The position numbers and the translations under genes are program-made. The notes under the pieces are model-generated. The model ran no database searches. It was not told the origin of the DNA and was given only the letters and a program-made list of their open reading frames with translations. Shown here one piece after another: positions 1 to 5,937 of a DNA stretch of 7,092 nt. Source of the DNA: Bacillota bacterium (lineage in GTDB: Bacteria > Bacillota > Clostridia > Peptostreptococcales > Natronincolaceae). The stretch spans positions 1 through 7,092 of the forward strand of contig JAEWHG010000190.1 of the NCBI GenBank assembly GCA_023387935.1. The letters run 5' to 3'. Numbering within the stretch: the first letter of the stretch is position 1; each line of letters opens with the position of its first letter.

Positions 1-55
1 TACTGTTACGTCTAAAAAATTATGTAAACTAAATATTAATTTAAGTTCTCCATGC

Positions 56-484
56 TTACAATCTCTTAGATAAATGATAAAGCTTATGCTCTTTGGGACA
101 GTCCTCTAATACGCCAAAAATTTTATATCCGTTTTTTAAATAAAAATCTTTCGCCTGGAAATCATATGTACTCAAATATGCAAGATTACATCCCCTATTT
201 CTAGCCTCAGTTTCTACAATACTCAATAATTGTTTTGCAATCCCCTGATTACGATATTCTTTTTTCACCCATAATGTGTCAATGCTGAGAATATTCCACA
301 ATGCCAAGCATGCCAAAATTCCACCAATAACCTCTCCATTCTCATCTTTTATGCATCTATTAATTTCGATAAACGGTTTTTCCTGAGAAAGCGGCATTGA
401 TTCAAGATTAAATTTTAGCAACATTTTTCCGATATACTCAGTTTCTTCCTCCATTGGGATTGTTATTTCATATCCAAAATCCAT
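56..484 (-). CDS. GNAT-family N-acetyltransferase, 142 aa
   Basis: Predicted acetyl-CoA-dependent N-acetyltransferase of the GNAT superfamily, cytosolic; the acceptor substrate cannot be told from the sequence. The acetyl-CoA binding signature is clear at residues 73-87: VKKEYRNQGIAKQLL, with the R/Q-x-x-G-x-A loop at about 78-83. It is followed by the C-terminal FYLKNGYKIFG motif (about 115-124), typical of the GNAT beta6-beta7 region. Length is normal for a single-domain GNAT. I chose the ATG at 484 because the GAGGAG at 493-498 lies 8 bases upstream; the ATG at 490 and GTG at 493 would sit on or beside that site. The gene is the leftmost unit of the array and is driven by the TGGTATAAT of repeat A. 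GNATs are common passengers of mobile gene cassettes. Family confident, substrate unknown. Confidence 0.9.
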   Translation of the reverse strand: MDFGYEITIPMEEETEYIGKMLLKFNLESMPLSQEKPFIEINRCIKDENGEVIGGILACLALWNILSIDTLWVKKEYRNQGIAKQLLSIVETEARNRGCNLAYLSTYDFQAKDFYLKNGYKIFGVLEDCPKEHKLYHLSKRL

Positions 485-559
485 TTTCATCACTCCTCAT
501 TAAATATAAATAATCTTTAGTACTCAAAATATTACTAGTTTGATTTATTTAACAAGAAA

Positions 560-568
560 ATTATACCA
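560..568 (-). promoter_or_regulatory. Extended -10 promoter for the GNAT gene
   Basis: TGGTATAAT on the minus strand: a consensus TATAAT preceded by the TG of an extended -10. The same nonamer sits at the equivalent place in repeats B, C, D, E and G. No good -35 is found at 16-18 bases, so recognition probably depends on the extended -10. It predicts a leader of about 70 bases before the ATG at 484. Confidence 0.65.
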
Positions 569-703
569 CATCTTCTACATTATTGAAGGATATTTCTCTT
601 TTTAACACTCCATTATTCAGCTTTCAATGATCATTATTACTATTTTAATTTCAATAGTTATGTCGCCTAATTTTCATATCACGCAATAATCTTGTAATGC
701 GAC

Positions 704-743
704 ATAAAAATACCGCTTATTCACTTCTGAATAATACGGTATT
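704..743 (-). terminator. Rho-independent terminator in repeat A
   Basis: On the minus strand AATACCGTATTATTC pairs with GAATAAGCGGTATT around a short loop, followed by a run of T (the A run at 706-710 on the plus strand). It lies downstream of the 888-1934 gene after a long AT-rich stretch. Confidence 0.75.
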
Positions 744-887
744 TTAAATAGTTATTCGGTTTTATCATTATTACATCTAAAATAAATAACGTGTCATAGA
801 TTAATTTAATTTATTTTATGTTTATTTTAAACTAGGCAAATTGAAATTTGTCGTGCTTATGCTTGAAAAACGCAATGAATAAAATGT
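744..887. other. AT-rich 3' flank of the 888-1934 gene
   Basis: The stretch between the terminator of repeat A and the stop codon of the 348-aa gene. It is very AT-rich and carries no convincing ORF on either strand. The plus-strand reading frame that begins in it runs antisense to the real gene. The first 20 or so bases resemble, loosely, the ATTCTGTTTTTTAGTTATTAT tail that follows the terminator in repeats C, D and F. Confidence 0.5.
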
Positions 888-1934
888 TTATTTCTTTTGC
901 AAGCATGACAATTCTTGATCAAACCATGTTTCAATGTCATCTCGTATATCTAAAACAGAATCATCCAACAATATGGGAAGTCCACGGCAACCGCCATCAC
1001 AATGACCGATTTCTCTTTTTCTGCCGCAGCCATATCCCTTTGCAATCAGTTCCTGCAAAATTGGAAGAAACATTTTGATAGTGTCAGTGTATTCGTGCGT
1101 CTTTGTCGATTTCACATTGATATGATAGCCGTTGTTGAGAGAAGCGTTAATTCCCCATAAATCTTTCCGTTTATAACAATACTTCATATAGATATGAAAC
1201 CCTTTTACTTCCACAACGCAGGTAAGTCCTTTATCCAGATAGCGCTGATGCAGTTGCAGAATGAAATCCTGCACATCTGCGGATAAAGGCTTTATCGTAT
1301 CCTGCACGATAGAAAGCACATCGGTTTCATCCTTTTTCAATACCCTGTAATCACAGCGCAAAAAAACATCCTGGTTGATGAGGGTGCCATGGTCTATTTC
1401 GGCGATTGCCATGACCTTCAGGCCTGTCAGCATAGTGGGGTTATCTGGATATGTAATCTTTATGGTCTTGATGTCTGACAAGTTTTGCTTTTTTTCATTT
1501 ATGTCTATACCGTCAATGCAAATACCGCAATCTTCTAGAAACCGCAGACATTCAAGGTTTTTGGTAACAGACAGCTTTCTATTGAATATGGTATTTCCAC
1601 AGGCGAGAGACTGCGCGTTTTCAACTGGCATGCCATGATAACCTATGTTCATTAGTATGGTGCTTACATTGTGCAGGAACGGATAATACACCGAAAGCGT
1701 GGTGCGGTTTTCATATTCATGGGCAACTTTTTTGCTATTATCATAGACATCGCCTTTGGCGTATAAAACATCGTAAAGCCGAACCAAAAAGGCTCTGAAC
1801 GCCAGAACGCCCTCACGTATGCTCTCTTCAACTGAAACATTTGTATATGCAGGATTGATTGCATATGCTTCGTGCGTTTCGGGCACCATAATTTCCTTCA
1901 AATAGCTTGCCACATCCTGAAGCGTTTTTCTCAT
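888..1934 (-). CDS. Unrecognised 348-aa protein with cysteine-containing C-terminus
   Basis: I do not recognise a named family. The product looks soluble, with no signal peptide and no membrane segment. The N-terminal half (about 1-110) looks helical; the middle and C-terminal parts look mixed alpha/beta. The most distinctive piece is near the C-terminus: YGCGRKREIGHCDGGCRG, with three cysteines and a histidine close together, then an acidic tail (LDDSVLDIRDDIETWFDQE). This could be a metal site or simply a conserved structural turn. The start at 1934 is chosen over the longer frame to 2021 because AGAGGTG lies just upstream of this ATG, while the upstream ATG has no such site. Base composition is clearly richer in G+C (mid-40s percent by eye) than the neighbouring genes, which suggests a different donor. 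Transcribed alone from the promoter of repeat B. Confidence 0.85.
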   Translation of the reverse strand: MRKTLQDVASYLKEIMVPETHEAYAINPAYTNVSVEESIREGVLAFRAFLVRLYDVLYAKGDVYDNSKKVAHEYENRTTLSVYYPFLHNVSTILMNIGYHGMPVENAQSLACGNTIFNRKLSVTKNLECLRFLEDCGICIDGIDINEKKQNLSDIKTIKITYPDNPTMLTGLKVMAIAEIDHGTLINQDVFLRCDYRVLKKDETDVLSIVQDTIKPLSADVQDFILQLHQRYLDKGLTCVVEVKGFHIYMKYCYKRKDLWGINASLNNGYHINVKSTKTHEYTDTIKMFLPILQELIAKGYGCGRKREIGHCDGGCRGLPILLDDSVLDIRDDIETWFDQELSCLQKK

Positions 1935-2055
1935 ATGTTTCACCTCTTGCAATTTACTTTGCCTTATATCTCTAAAACTGATTTGCAAATTCCTATTTAT
2001 CTGTTTGAGTTTATGTTGCACATTTGTTAACTAATATGATTAGCTCATTAAGCAA

Positions 2056-2064
2056 ATTATACCA
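2056..2064 (-). promoter_or_regulatory. Extended -10 promoter for the 888-1934 gene
   Basis: TGGTATAAT on the minus strand within repeat B, identical to the other copies. It implies the longest leader in the array, about 115 bases before the ATG at 1934. Confidence 0.62.
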
Positions 2065-2200
2065 TATTTTCTATATTGTTGTAGGGAATTTATGTTTTTA
2101 ATATCGTATTATTCAGTTTTCAAAGAACATTTTTCCTTATTTAAATCTTAATAGTTATGTCGTATTTTTTCAAAATGCTTATCTTTTTTGATTGAGGCAT

Positions 2201-2240
2201 AAAAAATACCGCTTATCCATTTCTGAATAATACGGTATTT
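2201..2240 (-). terminator. Rho-independent terminator in repeat B
   Basis: Minus-strand hairpin AATACCGTATTATTC / GGATAAGCGGTATT followed by TTTT. It lies downstream of the S51-type peptidase gene, about 155 bases after its stop codon. Confidence 0.78.
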
Positions 2241-2259
2241 TAGTAAAATATTTACTTTT

Positions 2260-2396
2260 TAGTTGAGGCATTAAATATAAGCATTGTGAAGTAATACAGC
2301 TTCTTATTATGCCTATACTGTGCGAGACCATGACCTTGCCTGTTGCAGAAGTTTTGCATAAAGAAATTAATTCAGTTAAGCCATAGCCACTCACAA
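2260..2396. other. 3' flank of the peptidase gene, no supported gene
   Basis: About 135 bases between the peptidase stop codon and repeat B, with a higher G+C content than the repeats. A minus-strand frame begins with GTG at 2394 but has no ribosome binding site, and it runs through the terminator of repeat B, so I do not call it. The stretch may be flanking sequence carried over from the donor genome. Confidence 0.4.
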
Positions 2397-3059
2397 CTAA
2401 AGCGTCTCATCCAGCTTCTGAATCTTTGAATGGGAAATTAAATATACATTGCCTAAAATGTCGATTTTGTCTCCCTTTACACGTACAGCGCAATCTTTGT
2501 TCGACGCATAAACATTTATTTCTTCTAATAAGGGAGATAGTTCGCCTTGAATCTGCGCAATGTTATTTTCAAGATCAAAATGGGACAAGACAGAAAAATC
2601 GTCAAGGCCTATACCATCGTAAATAGAGCTTATTTCACCTTTATAGCCAGTGTATTTCGAGCATAACCATTTAGCGGACATGTTTATCGCACCAGCGCTT
2701 GCTCCCATCACAACGGCTCTACTTTTTTTAATCAAATCCGACAATTCATATCCAATCAAAAGATCGTTCTGTTCAACGGTATTTCCACCCAACAAGAAAA
2801 TGACCGAAGCATTTTGAATTAATTTTTGGGCCTCTTCCTTCTGTACGCTATAATCAATTAAATGATATTCATCAAACATAATGTTGGCCTGGTCAAGCCA
2901 CGAGCGTTCAGTAGCACCAACTTCCTCATCTTCATGAAGAAATGGATTCGCGCTAATCATAACAAGTGATTTTCTATCAGTTATATCCTCATGCAGCAAT
3001 CTGGCCAACTTATCAAGAAAAACATCATTAAACCAACCGAAATAATAGTGAGTTTTCAT
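2397..3059 (-). CDS. Peptidase S51 (dipeptidase E-like), 220 aa
   Basis: Predicted cytosolic serine peptidase of the S51 family, which has a class I glutamine amidotransferase-like fold and includes aspartyl dipeptidase PepE. Family landmarks visible: the FLLGGNT turn (about 89-94), the nucleophile elbow GASAGA with Ser121 (119-124), and a downstream DDFSVLSHFD segment (153-162) where His160 is the likely catalytic histidine. Length of about 220 matches PepE-like proteins. The start at 3059 (MKTHYYFGWF) is preceded by GGAGGT at good spacing; the longer frame to 3110 has no comparable site. The N-terminus differs from classic PepE, so it may be one of the looser Type-1 GATase-like relatives and need not cleave Asp-X dipeptides. 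Single-gene unit between repeats C (promoter) and B (terminator). Confidence 0.88.
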   Translation of the reverse strand: MKTHYYFGWFNDVFLDKLARLLHEDITDRKSLVMISANPFLHEDEEVGATERSWLDQANIMFDEYHLIDYSVQKEEAQKLIQNASVIFLLGGNTVEQNDLLIGYELSDLIKKSRAVVMGASAGAINMSAKWLCSKYTGYKGEISSIYDGIGLDDFSVLSHFDLENNIAQIQGELSPLLEEINVYASNKDCAVRVKGDKIDILGNVYLISHSKIQKLDETL

Positions 3060-3142
3060 AAGTACCTCCGAAGTAAAGTTTATATAATTTAAATAATCTC
3101 TAGTTCTCATTTTTCTGCTAATATTATTAATCTAATAAGCTA

Positions 3143-3151
3143 ATTATACCA
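3143..3151 (-). promoter_or_regulatory. Extended -10 promoter for the peptidase gene
   Basis: TGGTATAAT on the minus strand in repeat C, with a leader of about 77 bases to the ATG at 3059. No convincing -35. Confidence 0.65.
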
Positions 3152-3289
3152 TATTTTCCATATCATTGAATAAATTTTCTGTTTTCAATACCATATTATT
3201 CATTTTTCAAAGAACATTATTCATATTTTAAATCTTACTAGTCACGTCGGATAATTTTTATATCACGCAATAATCTTGTAGTGTGACAT

Positions 3290-3329
3290 AAAAAATACCG
3301 CAGAATTCATTTCTGAATAATACGGTATT
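3290..3329 (-). terminator. Rho-independent terminator in repeat C
   Basis: Minus-strand hairpin with outer AATACCG / CGGTATT pairing and a TTCA / TGAA inner stem, followed by a T run. It lies downstream of the hydrolase gene 3416-4222. Confidence 0.78.
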
Positions 3330-3415
3330 AAAGTAAAATATTCTGTTTTTTATTTATTACGCTTTATAAGAATATTCTGTATTACTATAGCAACATAGGT
3401 TCATTTTCTACACTT

Positions 3416-4222
3416 TTACCAGTTTATTTCTAAGCCTACTCCAACTTCTTCTACAGATAAAGTTTTATGTATTTCTGCTCTAACAGCAAATGAAGTACAA
3501 TGGCAAGGATATAATTCCTTTAAATTGTTCTGTTTCAGATAACTGATAGTTTTATTAACTTGTTCAGTTACTTCAAATAAATGAAACCCTCCTATAACTC
3601 CTAATACTCGATTATCTTTACACACTTTTTTTGCATATTCTATTATATTGCATATTCCACTATGAGAACATCCTGTAATAATATAAATACCATTTTCACT
3701 TTTATATACAAGGGCTGTATCATCTATTACATAATCGTCAATTAAAGTTTCGCCAACAATTTGTTTACCAATAGGTTTTCTATTTTCAAAATCGTTTATT
3801 TGAGGTATTTCCCCTAAAAAAGTTATATTTTTACTAACTTTAATAGGTTCTTTTGAAAGGATTAGATTGCATTTTCCTTGTAATTCTTCTTCTAAAATAG
3901 GAGAACAAATTTTAAAATTGTCTATTAATTTTTCTTTAAATGCATCTGGATGAGCAATAATAGAAATATTATTTTTATTATTTTGTTCAAAATAGTATTT
4001 TAATCCTCTTGTGTGGTCATCGTGACCATGTGAAATAACAATAGTACTTATATTTTCTAGATTTACACCTAATGCAGTAGAGTTTGTTAGAAATAACTCA
4101 GAATATCCTACATCAAATAGTAAGCTAATATCCTCATCTTCAATATAATACGAAACTGCAGGTTCGCCACAGTAGTATTGATCAATATATGTATTATTAT
4201 CTACTAAAACTTTTAGCCTCAC
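3416..4222 (-). CDS. MBL-fold metallohydrolase (COG1237-type), 268 aa
   Basis: Metallo-beta-lactamase-fold hydrolase of the group annotated as 'beta-RFAP/dihydropterin phosphate synthase-like' MBL proteins; true substrates are mostly unknown. Metal-binding motifs are all present: HGHDDH (65-70), GCSH with His187 (184-187), an Asp pair at 167-168, GGFH with His214 (211-214), and the family-typical CHCT (240-243). It appears full length and intact, with no signal peptide, so probably cytosolic. The start is GTG at 4222, supported by GGGGG (4229-4233) 6 bases upstream. It is driven by repeat D and terminated by repeat C. It is a relative, not a copy, of the hydrolase encoded next to it at 4572-5393. 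Confidence 0.92.
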   Translation of the reverse strand: MRLKVLVDNNTYIDQYYCGEPAVSYYIEDEDISLLFDVGYSELFLTNSTALGVNLENISTIVISHGHDDHTRGLKYYFEQNNKNNISIIAHPDAFKEKLIDNFKICSPILEEELQGKCNLILSKEPIKVSKNITFLGEIPQINDFENRKPIGKQIVGETLIDDYVIDDTALVYKSENGIYIITGCSHSGICNIIEYAKKVCKDNRVLGVIGGFHLFEVTEQVNKTISYLKQNNLKELYPCHCTSFAVRAEIHKTLSVEEVGVGLEINW

Positions 4223-4298
4223 CTTTTTCCCCCTTCATTTATGCTTAATATTAATCAGTCTAACAAAATAATACTAATTCAATTTATTTAACAAAAAA

Positions 4299-4307
4299 AT
4301 TATACCA
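4299..4307 (-). promoter_or_regulatory. Extended -10 promoter for hydrolase 3416-4222
   Basis: TGGTATAAT on the minus strand in repeat D, giving a leader of about 70 bases to the GTG at 4222. Confidence 0.65.
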
Positions 4308-4445
4308 TATTTTCTATATTGTTATATCAAATTTCTTTTTTATAATACCGTATTATTCAGTTTTCAAAGAATATTATTCGTTATACAAATCTTAATAGTT
4401 GCGTTGCATTTTTTCACAATGAATTATAGTCTTGAAATGCGACAT

Positions 4446-4484
4446 AAAAAATACCGCAAATTCATTTCTGAATAATACGGTATT
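4446..4484 (-). terminator. Rho-independent terminator in repeat D
   Basis: Minus-strand hairpin AATACCG...CGGTATT with inner TTCA / TGAA pairing, followed by TTTTTT. It lies downstream of the hydrolase gene 4572-5393. Confidence 0.8.
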
Positions 4485-4571
4485 AAAGTAAAATATTCTG
4501 TTTTTTAGTTATTATCCTTTAAACAGATTATGTTCATCTAAAGTTAATTTAAGCTGCAAATAAATTGGAAT

Positions 4572-5393
4572 TTAAACTTCTATTTCACTACCAGTAGATA
4601 AATAAGTAAGTCGTTCAGAAAGAATCTCTTTCATCTTGTGAAAAGCTTTTTTCCCAGTACAGTGGCAAGTGTAATAATGGGTAAAATTATTATTTAATCT
4701 TTCAGCAATTTCCTGTATCAAAGCATTACTTTCTGTTCTTTTTGATACTGGATTATATAAATGAAAACCTGCTATAACGTAGGATATATTATCATTTACT
4801 ATTTGCTCTGCTTTTCTTTTAATGTTTATTATTCCAGTATGCGAACATCCAGAGACAAGTATTATTTTTTCATTTTCTGAAATAATTAAACTTTGTTCAT
4901 GTGAAAAGTCATCAACTAAAATATCCTTCCCTATTTCTGCAAATAAAGCATTATTTGATGTTGAATTATATTCTCTTGTTTCAACATCAGAAAATAAAAT
5001 TAGTCCATCATCTAACACCGTTCTTTGTCCGGTTAGAACCACTTGTGGATGAGATTTCAATGAACTGTCAATCCCAATATCAAACTTAAATCCAAGGAGT
5101 TTTGTATAGTGTTTATCAAAAGCATTATCTCTAATGTAGACCTTCGCAGAATGGTTGTTTTCCAAAAAAAGTTTTAAAGCTCCACCATGGTCAACATGCC
5201 CATGAGATATTATCACAATATCAATATCCATAATATCTATTCCCATTCTTTTTGCATTTTCAAGAAATAACCCATTTTTACCCAAATCAAATAATATTTT
5301 ATGATTACCTGTCTCTATATAAAAGCACATACCATGCTTATATTTATAATCAGATGAAACAGATGTATTTTCAACTAATGTCTTTAATATCAT
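4572..5393 (-). CDS. MBL-fold metallohydrolase (COG1237-type), 273 aa
   Basis: Second metallo-beta-lactamase-fold hydrolase of the same group. Motifs: HGHVDH (64-69), DDFSH (161-165), GCSH with His185 (182-185), AGFH with His211 (208-211), and CHCT (243-246). The ligand set for a metal centre is complete and the frame is intact. Compared with the 3416-4222 protein, the motif order and spacing are the same but most other residues differ, so the two are diverged members of one family, acquired separately or anciently duplicated. The ATG at 5393 has GGAGGTG at 5404-5410, spacing about 10 bases, slightly long but acceptable. Promoter from repeat E, terminator from repeat D. Substrate not predictable. 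Confidence 0.92.
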   Translation of the reverse strand: MILKTLVENTSVSSDYKYKHGMCFYIETGNHKILFDLGKNGLFLENAKRMGIDIMDIDIVIISHGHVDHGGALKLFLENNHSAKVYIRDNAFDKHYTKLLGFKFDIGIDSSLKSHPQVVLTGQRTVLDDGLILFSDVETREYNSTSNNALFAEIGKDILVDDFSHEQSLIISENEKIILVSGCSHTGIINIKRKAEQIVNDNISYVIAGFHLYNPVSKRTESNALIQEIAERLNNNFTHYYTCHCTGKKAFHKMKEILSERLTYLSTGSEIEV

Positions 5394-5471
5394 TTGTTAT
5401 TGACACCTCCCAATTTACTATTTATTTAAAAACCTGTAAAAATAATCTCTACTTCACACTTTACATCTAAT

Positions 5472-5640
5472 CTGATTTATCTTTCAAGAAAATTATACCA
5501 TATTCGTATATTATTTCAGTGAATTTCTGATTTGAATACCGTATCATTCAGTTCTCAAAGAACATTATTCGTATTTTCAATTTTAGTAGTTACGTCGCAT
5601 AATTTTATTATATGCATCTGCACCTTGATCTTGTAATGTG
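5472..5640 (-). repeat. Array repeat copy E, promoter half only
   Basis: The left half of the repeat is intact, including the outer arm ATACCGTATCATTCAG (5536-5551), a boxA-like complement (starting about 5551) and a core ending ATCTTGTAATGTGA. Similarity stops at GTGATAT (about 5638-5644), where other copies have GCGACATAAAAAATACC and the terminator. No right half follows; the next matching sequence is copy F, about 620 bases to the right. Confidence 0.88.
5492..5500 (-). promoter_or_regulatory. Extended -10 promoter for hydrolase 4572-5393
   Basis: TGGTATAAT on the minus strand in repeat E. Leader of about 92 bases to the ATG at 5393. Confidence 0.64.
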
Positions 5641-5667
5641 ATATATGAACTCTTCACATCATATATC
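5640..5667. repeat. Perfect 9-bp inverted repeat at the edge of repeat E
   Basis: GATATATGA (5640-5648) and TCATATATC (5659-5667) around a 10-base loop. It lies exactly where repeat E stops matching the other copies. Neither strand shows a T run after it, so it is not a standard terminator. It could be a substitute hairpin for the missing terminator half, or a recombination structure. Confidence 0.6.
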
Positions 5668-5719
5668 TAAAACCTTATTAATATAATATAGATATACATA
5701 AACGAAAGGAGATCTGTTT

Positions 5720-5785
5720 ATGTATAAAAAGGTTAAATTAAGCAAATTTACGAAATATAAATTGTATGCACAAAATTATCAATGA
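5720..5785 (+). CDS. Possible 21-aa basic peptide, plus strand
   Basis: A very short frame, MYKKVKLSKFTKYKLYAQNYQ minus its last residue as motif, rich in lysine. It is the only plus-strand start in the window with a good ribosome binding site (AGGAG at 5707-5711, 8 bases before the ATG) and a TATAAT at 5682-5687 upstream. It overlaps the 3' end of the minus-strand ORF 5738-5911. It may be a leader peptide, the remnant of a gene start, or chance. Function unknown. Confidence 0.25.
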   Translation: MYKKVKLSKFTKYKLYAQNYQ

Positions 5786-5911
5786 TATAATCGGTAAGTA
5801 CGCAAATATTGTGAATACTATTTTTTCTATACTTAACAATATATTCTTCTCTCCGCCTCTTTCCAAAACAACAAACAAAGAAATACCACCTTTATTTATG
5901 TATACTCCCAT
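5738..5911 (-). CDS. Small membrane protein, 57 aa (or 46 aa)
   Basis: Unrecognised small ORF in the same orientation as the array genes. Residues about 31-53 (IVFTIFAYLPIISLIILCIQ and following) form one strong membrane segment, ending in basic FRKFA. The ATG at 5911 has no ribosome binding site. A TTG at 5878 has AAAGGTGG 7 bases upstream and would give a 46-aa product starting LFVVLERGG, which may be the real start. It lies 26 bases downstream of the broken gene 5938-6181 and probably shares its promoter. Small hydrophobic proteins of this size occur among type I toxins, holin-like and bacteriocin-immunity proteins, but no specific family is recognisable. Confidence 0.45.
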   Translation of the reverse strand: MGVYINKGGISLFVVLERGGEKNILLSIEKIVFTIFAYLPIISLIILCIQFIFRKFA

Positions 5912-5937
5912 AACTTTAATTTATATTATTAATACTA

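Larger units (their letters stand above)
541..762 (-). repeat. Array repeat copy A (intergenic structured element)
   Basis: Copy of the roughly 220-bp element found between the genes of this window. Left half (541-660) carries the promoter; right half (about 700-762) carries the terminator of the 888-1934 gene. The inner stem TTATGTCGC (658-666) / GCGACATAA (699-707) is a perfect 9-bp inverted repeat. The outer left arm (about 605-620) is degenerate compared with the other copies, while the right arm CTGAATAATACGGTAT (727-742) is intact. The boxA-like stretch is also mutated here, so A looks like an older or decaying copy. Its core shares ATATCACGCAATAATCTTGTA (676-696) with copy C. Confidence 0.9.
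2039..2266 (-). repeat. Array repeat copy B
   Basis: Full copy. Outer arms: ATATCGTATTATTCAG (2101-2116) and CTGAATAATACGGTAT (2223-2238), complementary except one position, spanning 138 bp. Inner stem: TTATGTC (2155-2161) / GGCATAA (2196-2202), paired with one T-G wobble on the plus strand. The core (2174-2200) is a different type from copies A and C and is shared with copy G. GTTTTCAAAGAAC (2116-2128) is the complement of a boxA-like motif. Confidence 0.93.
3131..3354 (-). repeat. Array repeat copy C
   Basis: Full copy. Outer arms: ATACCATATTATTCAT (3188-3203) and CTGAATAATACGGTAT (3313-3328), with two mismatches, spanning 141 bp. The inner stem is GTCAC / GTGAC with wobble extension (3241-3247 and about 3281-3287). 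The core shares ATATCACGCAATAATCTTGTA (3260-3280) with copy A. The tail after the terminator (AAGTAAAATATTCTGTTTTT) is shared with copy D. Confidence 0.92.
4281..4512 (-). repeat. Array repeat copy D (best-preserved)
   Basis: The clearest copy. Outer arms TAATACCGTATTATTCAG (4343-4360) and CTGAATAATACGGTATTA (4468-4485) are an 18-bp perfect inverted repeat enclosing 107 bases. Inner stem: GTTGCATTT (4403-4411) / AAATGCGAC (4435-4443), fully paired on the plus strand with one T-G wobble. It contains the complement of boxA-like TTCTTTGAAAAC immediately inside the left arm. The promoter lies left of the left arm, and the terminator uses the right arm. Confidence 0.95.

Noticed and set aside
1..55. 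Another repeat copy at the left edge
   Set aside because: The 55 bases left of the GNAT stop are AT-rich but do not contain the arm, terminator or promoter. A repeat may lie just outside the window.
541..762. The repeat as a canonical integron attC site
   Set aside because: It has nested inverted repeats, but no RYYYAAC / GTTRRRY cores at the stem ends, and no intI gene in the window. The similarity is in architecture only.
848..1078. Plus-strand frames inside the 888-1934, peptidase and hydrolase genes
   Set aside because: They run antisense to genes with clear motifs or binding sites and show no protein features of their own.
2116..2128. A nearby rRNA operon, suggested by the boxA-like stretch
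   Set aside because: No rRNA or tRNA sequence is visible; the stretch occurs only as part of the repeat.
2179..2394. A 71-codon minus-strand frame after the peptidase gene
   Set aside because: GTG start without a ribosome binding site, no recognisable motif, and its second half is the terminator and core of repeat B.
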